The translations under genes and the position numbers were made by a program. The notes under the pieces were generated by a model that saw only the letters and a list, made by a program, of their open reading frames with translations, had not been told where the DNA came from and made no database searches. From a virus: a DNA stretch of 41,355 nucleotides. Where the stretch lies: positions 1-41,355 of IMG/VR virus record IMGVR_UViG_3300025927_000014; one strand, written 5' to 3'. Positions 1 through 9,000 of this stretch are shown one piece after another (the first letter of the stretch is position 1; each line of letters opens with the position of its first letter).

Positions 1-1
1 C

Positions 2-1207
2 TTCTCCCTGAACCTCTCGGTCCCCGGCGAGTGCTACCTGATCAACATGCCCGGCCGGTACGGCTCGACCTGGGTAATCCGGTCCACCGACGAGGTCCAA
101 CTCCGCGTTGGCGGCGCCGTCGTCGTGCGGGACCGCGGCAGTTCGCGTGAGATGCAGACCCTGCCAGCGAACACCTACATCGCGCGGATCTGGCGACCCA
201 ACCCTCGATTCACCCGCGAGCCGGACTCCTCGATGGTGGGCGTGGCCGACTCCATCCAGGAGTTGCTGATGCTGGAGCGAATGGTGCGCGGCGCCATCCG
301 CTCCCGGCTCAATGCGGGGTTGTTGTTCGTGCCCGACGGTATTGCCGGGGCGCAGGCAACGGTGACAAGCGAGCCAACGCTCGAAGAACCTGCCGACCCG
401 ATGGAGACCTTGGCTCAGCAGTCGACGGTGGACCCGGCGGGGCCGTTCATGTCCCAGCTCATGGAGTCGATGATGACTCCGGTTTCGGACGAGGGATCGG
501 CCTCCGCGCTGGTCCCGATGTTGGCCACCGGACCTGGTGAGCTGGGTGCACAGATCAAGCACGTCACCTTCGAGCGGGCCAATGACGAATGGCTGGTGAA
601 GCGGATCGAGGCCGCGCTGGAGCGCGTGCTGCAGGGTATCGACATCCCGAAAGAGGTTGTCACCGGCCTGGAGTCGGTGAAGTATTCCAACGCGGTCGTG
701 ATCGATGAGAACCTCTACAAGTCGAACATCGAGCCCCTGGCACTGGCATTCGTGGACGCACTGACCGAGGTTTACCTACGTCCGGTCTTGAAGAGTCCGA
801 AGTACGGCTACTCCGACGAAGACCTCAATAAGCTGGTTGTCTGGTACGACCCGTCCGAGATCGTCACCCGGCCGAACTCCTCGAACGAGGCCAACGAGGG
901 TGTCGACCGGCTGATGCTGTCGCCGTCGGCGTGGCGCCGCGAGCACGGCTACGCGGAGTCCGACGCGCCGAACGAGGACGAGATCGCGTTGATGCTCATC
1001 CAGAAGATGACGGCCCTGCCGGACGTCGTGACGATCGCCCTACTGCAGCAGGCCATGCCGAACGTACTGGCCGACGTCGACATCCCCGAGCCGAACTCCA
1101 CAGCCACCAGTGACCAGAATGTCGTGCAGTTTCCGGGACAGTCCGCCCCGGCCCAGGCCCCAGCCGATCCGCAGCGGACCGCGGTGAAGCAAGTGGGGCA
1201 AACGTGA
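2..1207 (+). CDS. Portal protein, 5' partial
   Basis: The reading frame is open from base 2 with no start codon, so the N-terminus lies outside the window; 401 residues are visible. The protein is rich in helices, has an acidic Pro/Gln/Ala-rich C-terminus, and shows the mixture expected of a portal stem and clip region. Placement directly before a capsid maturation protease supports portal, the ring that occupies one capsid vertex and through which DNA is packaged. The in-frame ATG at 47 is internal and should not be taken as the start. The stop overlaps the GTG of the next gene by four bases, a sign of translational coupling. The family call rests mainly on size, composition and gene order, so a different head-vertex protein is not fully excluded. 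Confidence 0.75.
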   Translation, partial: FSLNLSVPGECYLINMPGRYGSTWVIRSTDEVQLRVGGAVVVRDRGSSREMQTLPANTYIARIWRPNPRFTREPDSSMVGVADSIQELLMLERMVRGAIRSRLNAGLLFVPDGIAGAQATVTSEPTLEEPADPMETLAQQSTVDPAGPFMSQLMESMMTPVSDEGSASALVPMLATGPGELGAQIKHVTFERANDEWLVKRIEAALERVLQGIDIPKEVVTGLESVKYSNAVVIDENLYKSNIEPLALAFVDALTEVYLRPVLKSPKYGYSDEDLNKLVVWYDPSEIVTRPNSSNEANEGVDRLMLSPSAWRREHGYAESDAPNEDEIALMLIQKMTALPDVVTIALLQQAMPNVLADVDIPEPNSTATSDQNVVQFPGQSAPAQAPADPQRTAVKQVGQT

Positions 1208-1857
1208 CCGACGAGGCGCATACCAGCGCGCTGATCGTGGCGGTCCCGGCAGCCGACCAGCAGGCATTGACAGGCGTTGAGGACCCCCACGTCACCATGA
1301 TCTGGTTCGGCGATGCTGCGCGACTTCAGGACGAGGCGCTGGCCGATAATGTCGTGCCGGGGATTCAGCAGGCACTGGCCGAGGTGACCGGCCGTTACAC
1401 CGGCTTCGACGTCAGGGTCTCCGGGGTGGGACTGCTCGGCCCGGACAAGGCGTCGGTTCTGTTGGTCGAATCCCCGGAGTTGGTGGAGATCCGCGCCGAA
1501 CTCTGCGCGAGCCCCGACGTCGAGCGCGGGTGGCTGATGGCCGAGCACCAGTTCCCGTGGTGGGTTTGCCACCTCACAACCGGGTATTCCGGTGACATCC
1601 CGACAGACCCGCCGGAGTCGTTCCGAATCGACTCCCTCGCGCTTTGGCTCGGCCCTGAGCGGCAGAACTACCCACTTCTCGACCTGACCCGGCCGATGGC
1701 CGCCTCGATCATCCCGCCAGTTGATTGCCCGGAAGATCTGTCCGTCTGCCTCCGTTACGCGGATGCGCACCCGGACGCTCGGTGGTACGCCGTCAAGCGG
1801 GCCAATGCGCTCGGGCTGACCAATCACGTTCCGGCCGCATGGATGGCTGACGCATGA
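1204..1857 (+). CDS. 2H phosphoesterase-like protein
   Basis: A 217-residue protein starting at a GTG that overlaps the portal stop. Two H-x-T motifs are visible, at H29-V-T31 and H123-L-T125, separated by about 94 residues and each flanked by hydrophobic strands. This pair is the signature of the 2H phosphoesterase superfamily (2'-5' RNA ligase and cyclic phosphodiesterase types), which acts on 2',3'-cyclic or 2'-5' phosphodiester bonds. Residues 170-217 form a C-terminal extension with no recognised domain. The gene sits between portal and protease and overlaps the next gene by four bases, so it is made with head proteins. Whether it is packaged in the virion, processes RNA or counters a cyclic-nucleotide defence is unknown; that part would be inference. 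Confidence 0.7.
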   Translation: MTDEAHTSALIVAVPAADQQALTGVEDPHVTMIWFGDAARLQDEALADNVVPGIQQALAEVTGRYTGFDVRVSGVGLLGPDKASVLLVESPELVEIRAELCASPDVERGWLMAEHQFPWWVCHLTTGYSGDIPTDPPESFRIDSLALWLGPERQNYPLLDLTRPMAASIIPPVDCPEDLSVCLRYADAHPDARWYAVKRANALGLTNHVPAAWMADA

Positions 1858-4391
1858 CGTTCCCACTGACAATGACGGGCTGGGACCGCGTCTATCAGCC
1901 GCCACGGGCGATCCGCGGGATGGTACCCGTCAATAGCACCGCCTGGGATCTACTGCGCTACGAACTGGATCCCGCGATCCAACGGTGGGCCACGGCGACC
2001 CTCGACTCGCTTCTGGCGTCTGTCGACACTAAGGCCGCAGAGGCATTGGGCTGCACGGACTGCGAGGACACCGGGTTCTATGGGGTTCAGGATCCCGCTG
2101 ACCCGGATATGCTGACCGGCCTGCTTCGGCGCCAGGGTGACGGTAGCTTTCAGGCGCTGCAGGGGTGCGGGGCCTGGGACGACTGGGATCCCAAGGGTGT
2201 GCCGGTGGAGATTCTCACCCTCGACCTCGCTGGTGATCTCGCGGCGGCTATCACCGGCGGGGCCTGTGGCCTCGTGCGCCGCTACTGCATGCCAAAGGCG
2301 TTCCTGCCGCCGTGTGCCGTTGTATCGGCCGCGCCACTCAGTGACGCTCTTATGTCCCTTGTAAGTCCCGAGCCCCCAGGGAACACTGAATCTTCTGATA
2401 ACGATTGGGTAACGTATGCCGTCGTTGATGAGTTGGATCCCGGCGCCGTACTGGATCTGGTCCGTGTTCGTACTGCAGGGACTGCTGTCGACCTGGAGCG
2501 ATGGGACGAAAGTAGCTCCTGGACACCGGACTCCGTACTCCTAGCGGAGGGCGGACTGCCCATGGTTCGGCTGACCGATGATCAGCTTGCTGATGTCCAG
2601 GAGCAGTTGAACCCTAGCACGATACTTTCGTCGTTGCCCGAGCACCAGAAGTGCGAGTACTGCACGAACGAGGCCACCAAGCGGATCATCCATTCCGAGG
2701 GCATGGCCTACATCCCGGTCTGCGGCGGGCATCTCGATAAGGGCAAGACGGACGCTGCCGCGTGCGTGCCGTCAGGCAAGCCTGATCCCACGAATATCGT
2801 TCGGGTCGACGCCATCGCCGCCACCGGCGCCTTGGTGGCCTACACGTCCCCGAACCCCAAGGCAGAGAAGCTGCGGCGCTACTGGACCACTGGGAAAGGT
2901 GGCGCCAAGATCCGGTGGACTGCGCCGGGCAGCGGTGACTTCTACCGCTGCGTCAAGCATCTGAGCAAATACCTTGGCACACGTGCGAAGGGTTATTGTG
3001 CGAACCTCCATCATCGCGCCACCGGCGTATGGCCGGGCGACCATCGCAATACCGGTCGCAAGCTGCGTGGTAGCGCATCTCCCGAGGAGTTACTCCTGGC
3101 CTCGGTCCGCACCGGCCAGTGGGGTCGGGACAAGGAAAGGAACTCCGGCATGCCACTGGACATGGAACTGTTGACGGACGGGATCTACTACGAAGGCGAA
3201 GACGAGAACGCAGGCATCCTGCGCACTCTCACCGCTGGCGGGTTCCCGGTCGCCCCGCCGGATGACTGGTACAAGAATCCCGACCTGACCGGGCCGACCC
3301 CGATGGTAGTCGAGGACGACGGCCGGGTTTTCGGTCACATCGCCACCTGGGACGTCACGCACATCGGCATGCCGAATGCGACCCACGCACCGCGCAGTCC
3401 CTCCGGCTACAAGTATTTCCTCACCGGTCAACTGAAGACCAAGTCAGGTCAGGCCGTCAATGTCGGCCAACTCACGCTCGCCGGTGGTCATGCCGACATC
3501 AACGGCAACGTGCAGGCTGCGGTGCAGCACTACGACGACACCAACAGTGCCGTAGCCGATGTCACCTGCGGCGAGGACCAGTACGGCATCTGGGTCGCCG
3601 GTGGCCTCCGGCCCAGCGTTACCGACGAACAGGTCCGGATCTTCCGCGCCTCCCCGCCATCCGGCGACTGGCGTCCGGTCAATGGCCACCTGGAGATGGT
3701 GGCTTGCTGCAGCGTCAACGTGCCAGGCTTCATGAACGTCCGGCCGACGGCCAGGGTTGCCGGAGGAGCTGTGCTCGCTCTGGTCGCGGCCGGTACCCGC
3801 GAGTTGAATCAACTGCGGGTCGAGGCACTCACCAGTGCTGCGGTGCTGTCCCGACTGGACACCCTGGAGTCGAAGGTCGAGCAACTCGGGGCTCCGGCCG
3901 AGCCCGAAGCAGTCACCGCCGAGCCGGTCATCGCAGCACCGGATGCCGAGCCACTCACCGCCGAACCGGTTCTCGATACCGCACCAGCGAAGCCGCCCGC
4001 AGTTGAGCCGCCGGTCACTGCCGAGCCAGTCGCGGAGCAGCCTGCTGCAGAGGCTCCGGCCGAGCCAGAGCAGCCGACGATCTCGCCAGAGGAAGCGGCG
4101 CGGGCCGAGCACATCGCCCGTGTCCGTGACGAGATCCGCCAGGCACGCAAGGACGCGCTCCGCAATCGGGTCAGCCTGTCGCCGCCAGCAGAACCGACCA
4201 CTGCGGCGATGGCCAGCACGATCAAGGGCACCGACAGTTTCCCGATCTCCGATGTCGCCAGCCTGAAGAAGGCGATCATGGCGAACGGCCGGGCAAAGGA
4301 CAAAGAGGCAGCCCGCAAGCACATCATCTCGATGGCCTACAAGTTGAAGCGCCCTGACCTCATCCCTTCGGACTGGAGAAAAAAGTCGTGA
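1854..4391 (+). CDS. Capsid maturation protease with zinc-like and scaffold-like segments
   Basis: An 845-residue multi-part protein. The N-terminal third has Cys pairs near residues 67-70 and a C-x-x-C...C-x-x-H cluster near 265-290, suggesting zinc binding. Residues about 336-405 (from KAEKLRRYWT to GDHRNTGRKLRG) form a module seen in actinophage head proteins. Residues about 490-630 resemble prohead proteases: GHIATWD, then AGGHAD, then a conserved tail from SGDWRPVNGHLEMVA to NVPGF. Then come a predicted coiled coil (646-680), a Pro/Glu/Ala/Val-rich linker (about 680-745), and a basic helical end from FPISDVASLKKAI onward that recurs in phage protease and scaffold proteins. The likely role is cleavage of scaffold or capsid N-termini during head maturation. 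No separate scaffold gene is seen, so the C-terminal part may supply that function. Confidence 0.75.
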   Translation: MTFPLTMTGWDRVYQPPRAIRGMVPVNSTAWDLLRYELDPAIQRWATATLDSLLASVDTKAAEALGCTDCEDTGFYGVQDPADPDMLTGLLRRQGDGSFQALQGCGAWDDWDPKGVPVEILTLDLAGDLAAAITGGACGLVRRYCMPKAFLPPCAVVSAAPLSDALMSLVSPEPPGNTESSDNDWVTYAVVDELDPGAVLDLVRVRTAGTAVDLERWDESSSWTPDSVLLAEGGLPMVRLTDDQLADVQEQLNPSTILSSLPEHQKCEYCTNEATKRIIHSEGMAYIPVCGGHLDKGKTDAAACVPSGKPDPTNIVRVDAIAATGALVAYTSPNPKAEKLRRYWTTGKGGAKIRWTAPGSGDFYRCVKHLSKYLGTRAKGYCANLHHRATGVWPGDHRNTGRKLRGSASPEELLLASVRTGQWGRDKERNSGMPLDMELLTDGIYYEGEDENAGILRTLTAGGFPVAPPDDWYKNPDLTGPTPMVVEDDGRVFGHIATWDVTHIGMPNATHAPRSPSGYKYFLTGQLKTKSGQAVNVGQLTLAGGHADINGNVQAAVQHYDDTNSAVADVTCGEDQYGIWVAGGLRPSVTDEQVRIFRASPPSGDWRPVNGHLEMVACCSVNVPGFMNVRPTARVAGGAVLALVAAGTRELNQLRVEALTSAAVLSRLDTLESKVEQLGAPAEPEAVTAEPVIAAPDAEPLTAEPVLDTAPAKPPAVEPPVTAEPVAEQPAAEAPAEPEQPTISPEEAARAEHIARVRDEIRQARKDALRNRVSLSPPAEPTTAAMASTIKGTDSFPISDVASLKKAIMANGRAKDKEAARKHIISMAYKLKRPDLIPSDWRKKS

Positions 4392-4555
4392 GCGAGCCGG
4401 AGCCACAGCAGTTGTGGGAATTGAAGATCACCGCCAGCGGCATGGTGCACGACGCCGATGGCAATCTGCTCAGCGGGGATGTCCCGGTTGAGTCCGTCAT
4501 CCTCGTGAACGAGCAGCAGGCTCGGGCGCTCCTTGAAGGGAATGATCCGCAGTGA
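4388..4555 (+). CDS. Small hypothetical protein, 55 aa
   Basis: A GTG-start ORF encoding MSEPEPQQLWELKITASG and onward to 55 residues. It overlaps the protease stop by four bases (GTGA) and its own stop overlaps the next GTG in the same way, so it fits the coupling pattern of the cluster exactly and fills what would otherwise be a 160-base gap. The sequence is acidic, soluble and contains an HDADGNLLSGD segment that looks like a beta hairpin. No family is recognised. It could be a small head or tail accessory protein. Confidence 0.6.
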   Translation: MSEPEPQQLWELKITASGMVHDADGNLLSGDVPVESVILVNEQQARALLEGNDPQ

Positions 4556-4959
4556 CCGTTGGACTCAGTGCCGCCAACCTGGCGAACAAGTGGTTGGACG
4601 TCTTGGGCACCGGCGCGTCTGCCGGTACCACCTTCACGGCCCTGGCTGGGTCATTCACCAAGCTGCACACTGCGGACCCCGGCGCTGCTGGTGCCACCGC
4701 GGCGGCGGCCGGATCTACGACCCGTGTGGCCACCACGTTCGCGGCGGCAGCGGCGGGCTCCAAGGCGATGAACGGCACCCTGCCGGTCTGGACGAACGGT
4801 GGCACGTCGGAGACTTTGAGTCACATCTCGCTATGGGACGCGATTTCCACGGGCAACTTCATCCTGTCCGGGGCGTTGACCACCCCGCAGGCGTGGGCGT
4901 CGGGCAACACCTTCACGCTCAGCTCATTGACGATCGCCCTGACCCCGATCGCGGCGTAA
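4552..4959 (+). CDS. Small virion protein of the phage tail-fibre-associated type
   Basis: A 135-residue GTG-start protein. It has an N-terminal helix (LSAANLANKWLDVL), then TFTALAGSFTKLHTADPG, an Ala/Thr-rich stretch, and a later segment with THISLWDA-like spacing (SHISLWDAISTGNFILSG). This pattern of 'LHTADPG', Ala-rich strand and 'LWDA..GG.F' is typical of a small beta-rich structural protein widespread in actinophages and usually located with minor tail proteins. It starts the fibre block. Its exact place in the virion is unknown. The neighbour at 5720 appears to be a divergent relative. Confidence 0.65.
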   Translation: MTVGLSAANLANKWLDVLGTGASAGTTFTALAGSFTKLHTADPGAAGATAAAAGSTTRVATTFAAAAAGSKAMNGTLPVWTNGGTSETLSHISLWDAISTGNFILSGALTTPQAWASGNTFTLSSLTIALTPIAA

Positions 4960-4984
4960 GTCGTCCTGCTTCACTGAGATGCGG

Positions 4985-4990
4985 AGGTGA
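4985..4990 (+). promoter_or_regulatory. Ribosome binding site for the fibre gene at 4997
   Basis: A GGAGGTGA core within 4983-4990 lies seven bases before the ATG at 4997. It is one of the best Shine-Dalgarno matches in the window and fixes the start of the gene. Confidence 0.7.
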
Positions 4991-4996
4991 GTTCCC

Positions 4997-5704
4997 ATGC
5001 CAAATGCGGTTATCCCCAACGACCCGACGCAGGGTCAGGAGTTTTTCTGGACCCGGCAGGGAATCTCGCTTCAGCATCTCTACGAGTACATCCAACTGGC
5101 GGTCGCGGAGGCCGTCGCCGGGACGACACCCGGCACCGGCGGTGGCGGTACATCGAACGTGGTGATCGGCACCGAGGCGGGCCAGGCTGCGGATGCTGCG
5201 GCCGTCTCGCAGGCGCTACTGGTCAAGGCGCCGCTGACGTCTCCGCATTTCGAGGGTGTGCCGACTGCGCCCACTGCAGTGCTTGGCACTAACACCGCCC
5301 AGTTGGCCACCACGGAGTTCGTCCTGGCCAACGGTGGCGGGGGTGGCGGCGGGGCCGGTACCGTGTCGCCCGCATTTACGGGCATTCCTACGGCGCCGAC
5401 CGCGGTCAATGGAACCAATACCACGCAGCTTGCGACGACTGCCTTCGTGGAGGCCGAGTCTCTGGTTCTGCAGGCGATCATCGACGCGCAGGCCGACCTG
5501 ATCACTGCTATGAGCGACCGGATCGCGCTGCTCGAACAGCTCGGCGCAAACATGGTCGCCATCGCTGGCGCCACATCGGCTCGCGTCAATCAGGTCGACG
5601 GAACTGCGCTGCATCCAGACTCGGTCGTCATCTGGTTCACCGATGGGTCGGACGCGGTCAATGCACTCAATGGCGACGGCATCTACAACCGCGCTCCGCT
5701 CTAA
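4997..5704 (+). CDS. Tail fibre protein with repeated fibre motif
   Basis: A 235-residue protein with two copies of a tail-fibre repeat at about residues 78-112 and 122-156. The shared core is SPxFxGxPTAPTAVxGTNTxQLATTxFV, the same style of repeat found in side tail fibres of many phages, including those of Gram-negative hosts. The copies are separated by a Gly-rich linker of nine or more glycines. A helical segment (about 157-190) follows, then a C-terminal domain ending in NGDGIYNRAPL. The N-terminus (WTRQGISLQHLYEYIQLAV) may be the attachment part. The role is probably a short trimeric fibre or a connector for the larger spike downstream. Confidence 0.7.
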   Translation: MPNAVIPNDPTQGQEFFWTRQGISLQHLYEYIQLAVAEAVAGTTPGTGGGGTSNVVIGTEAGQAADAAAVSQALLVKAPLTSPHFEGVPTAPTAVLGTNTAQLATTEFVLANGGGGGGGAGTVSPAFTGIPTAPTAVNGTNTTQLATTAFVEAESLVLQAIIDAQADLITAMSDRIALLEQLGANMVAIAGATSARVNQVDGTALHPDSVVIWFTDGSDAVNALNGDGIYNRAPL

Positions 5705-5719
5705 CCGAAGGACCCCAAC

Positions 5720-6076
5720 GTGACCCTGTCCGTCGCCTCCACCCGTGAGCTGCTGGCGCTGGCCTTTGCGGCTGGCGCTACTCACTTCGCGCTGCATTCC
5801 GCCACCCCGGCGACCACTGGTAATCAGCTCGGTAGTCGCGTGGCTATCACCTGGGACAGCACAACCACTGTCACCGTATTGCCGAGCACCAGCACCCCGG
5901 CCAACCGGCTCGATGCCAACAACGTCACGATCGCCTTGGCGGCCACCACCGCCGCGCCGTACGGCGCGTACTGGTCAGCGTCAACCGGCGGGACGATGCG
6001 CGAGACCGTCCTGCTATCTATCCCATCCGGCGCTGCTCGGAATGTCGACGTAGATCCGTCGTACTACCAGGCGTGA
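5720..6076 (+). CDS. Small virion structural protein
   Basis: A 118-residue GTG-start protein with AAGGA-like SD (AAGGA at 5708-5712). It has an N-terminal helix (SVASTRELLALAFAAGATHFALHSA) followed by Thr/Ser-rich beta strands. The 'LHSATPATTGNQLGS' stretch parallels 'LHTADPGAAGATAAA' in the protein at 4552, so the two are likely distant relatives. It overlaps the giant spike gene by four bases (GTGA), suggesting that both are made together; it may be a spike-associated adaptor. No enzymatic motif is visible. Confidence 0.6.
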   Translation: MTLSVASTRELLALAFAAGATHFALHSATPATTGNQLGSRVAITWDSTTTVTVLPSTSTPANRLDANNVTIALAATTAAPYGAYWSASTGGTMRETVLLSIPSGAARNVDVDPSYYQA

Positions 6077-9000
6077 CCACCCAGACCCTGGACGTCGATC
6101 CTGACGACCACTATCTCAACTCGACAACTCCGAGCACGGCACCGGCACCGACAGCAACGATCCATTCGTCGGATGTGCTCTGGGCATTGATGCATTTCAC
6201 CCTGCCCCCGGCACCCGCAGGTGAGGTGCTGATCAGTGCGTCGTTGGTCGTCCGCACCACTACCTCGGCAACCTCCGGGTCGGTTCCCTCGCACACGATC
6301 AGCCTGACCACGTCCTCGTGGTCCCAGGCGACGTCCTGGGCCGGGAATCCTGCGGGCGTAAACATGCGCCCCTCGCTCGGTACCGTGCTCGGAACCGTCC
6401 CCGCCAACACCTTGACCGATACGGTCTACACGATCCCACTGGATATAGCGACCATCGCGCCATTGGCGGGGTCGCAGTTCGGCATGGCGATCAACACTGC
6501 TACGGCGGGCGACAGCTTACAACTCTGGTCGTCGCGGGCACCGGTCACGGCGAATCAACCCGATCTTGTTCTTGTCTACGCTGCGGCGGGTTTCACTGCC
6601 GTCGTTACTAGCGAGGGACTGGCGAAGGGCGCCACTCTTGCCGTCCCATCCGGGATGACCTTCCCGCCCAAGGCGCAGGCTGACGCTTTGGTTGCTGGCC
6701 CGACGATCTCCTCGACCATCGGGATCGCCACGACGATTTCCGGTGCAGCCCTGATTCCACCGAACGACTCCCGGATTCGCTGGCGCGGCGCGACGGGGTT
6801 CGCGGCCGGGCCATCTGGGTCGACCACGGTCTGGGCTCCGAACAACAGATACAGCTACGCCTGGAACAGCCCCCCTGTATGGGGCATTGAGTTCGTCCTC
6901 AATGGCACCCAGGTCGAGGCGAGTTACCAGGCCGCATCCGGGGCGTACTCCTGTTTCCGGATCAAAATCGACGGCCAGCGGGTGACCGACCTGCCGGTTA
7001 TGACCACCACCCTCACTCCGGCTCCGACCGGCGGCCAGCGATTCATGCTCAAACTGACGTTCGGTACGTCAGCCGTCCGGCGGATCACCATCGAGGGTGG
7101 CTACTTGCCCTTCGGTGGGCTGTATGCCGGGGTCGGGTCCACGGTCAGCGCGCCACCGCCGTTCTCGACCAAGGTGGTCGTGCAGGGTGACTCGATCGTC
7201 GCCAGCTCGTCGGAGACACCAGGGCTGGGTAACGGAACCTGGCCGCTACGGCTGGCGAACTACATCGGCGCCGACGAAATGTTCAACGTCGGTGTCGGTG
7301 GAACCGGCTATCTCAATACCACGCCGGTCACATTCATCAACCGGATCGCGGACCTGCGTGTCAGTGCCACCCCGGCCGAGCGCGCCAACGTCATCATCTT
7401 CTTCGGCGGCGTCAATGACCGCACACAGACATCGGGCGCCATTACCACGGCAGCACAGGCAGTGTTCGACGCGGCCATCGCGGCAGAACCCCAGGCCGAG
7501 ATCTACGTGTTTGGTTGCTGGGTCCAGGCATGGCCGGTTCCTGCGGCGAACATCACCGTCGACAACGCACTCAAAGCCGCGGCGGCGGCGTCCGGCGTGC
7601 CGTTCGCCTCTTGCACCACCGGCAACTGCTATAACGCCGCAGGGACACTGATCGGCACCTACGAGCCGATCATCCGAAGCACGACCGATGTCGCCAACTT
7701 CATCGGCAACCCCGGCTCGACCGACACCCTGCATCCCAACGGGGCAGGCAATGTCCGGATCGCTGAATGGGCACGCGAAGTTCTCATCCTGATGGCGGGG
7801 GCACCCTCCCCTTTCGTCGCCGCCGTTAGCAGCATCGGCACTGCTACGGCGCGGGTCGCGAGCCTTATTGCTCCGACCGTCACGCCGGGTCGTACCCTCC
7901 ACTCCTACGATGCCGTCACCCTGACGGCGACGCTCCCGCCAGGCACGTCCGCCGACATCTGGGAGCGCCAGCAGATCGCTGGCGTCACCGTCACCATCGG
8001 CGGCGGGTTCGGCAGCTATTCGTTCATCGCCCCGCCGACCAAGACCGGCACGACGATCACGATCCAGATCCGGTACCAGTCCGGCGGTGTCTACTCCGAC
8101 TGGACGACCGTGTCGTTCCCCGTCGAACGGCATCAGTTCTGGCGGCGCGAGGGCGGGGTCGACATCCCCTACCTGACGGAGCACGGCGTCTCGGCGCCCG
8201 TCGATCCTTCGCCTAACCTGTTCTTTGCCCTGCCCGATAACTACGTCGGCACGAAAATGCTGTGGGCGCACTATTACCCGCCGTATCCGGTCCGGCTGGC
8301 CAACGTCGTTGCCGATGGCGTCGACATCGCGTCCTCTGATTACTACGTCCGGAACTACATCAACCCGGTGCCACTCGGGTCGTCGGAGCAGCAACACATT
8401 CCGTATGGCGGCATCCTCCGGACCAGGCCCATGCCACTGCCGGTCTATACCGGACCGGACACCTGGCAGAAGGACAACGCCCGGAGAGAGATCGCCGCGG
8501 CCATCGCAAACGGCGTGGATGGGTTCCTCTGTAACTCCACCAACGTCGCGGGCGACAACACCGTCCGGATCCTGGCGCTGCGGGACATCGCGGCGGCCGA
8601 GTTCCCCGGCTTCTATGTGACACCGATGCTCGACCTGTCGACGGCTTCCCCACTCACCGCCGTGCCGGATGCCTCAATCGCTACATATGTTGCAGGCTTC
8701 GCCAACCTGGCATCCACCAAGTACCTGCCCGATGGGCGCATGATCATCGGCTCATTCCAGGGCGACACTAAGTCCGCGGCATGGTGGACATCATTCATGG
8801 CCCTACTGGCATCCAGCTTCAACGGGCTGACCATCGCAGTCATGGGCTCCTACAACAGCTTCCAGACCGCGACTGAGGCGCACAAAACGGTTCTCTACGC
8901 TTCTGGTCAGTGGGGCTATGGCGCAGACCCCAACGTGCAGAACACATCTGCAGGACTGGCTACCGAGAAGGCTTACGCCGCAGCGCGCGGAATCCAGAAC

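Noticed and set aside
949-1905. 318-residue minus-strand frame
   Set aside because: It spans three overlapping plus-strand genes and shows no domain; antisense shadow.
2050-3100. Intein in the protease
   Set aside because: The Cys residues do not form intein splice junctions; no C-terminal His-Asn followed by Cys/Ser/Thr and no homing-endonuclease motifs.
3444-4406. 320-residue minus-strand frame opposite the protease
   Set aside because: It covers the Pro/Glu/Ala-rich part of the protease, which opens other frames by composition; no support.
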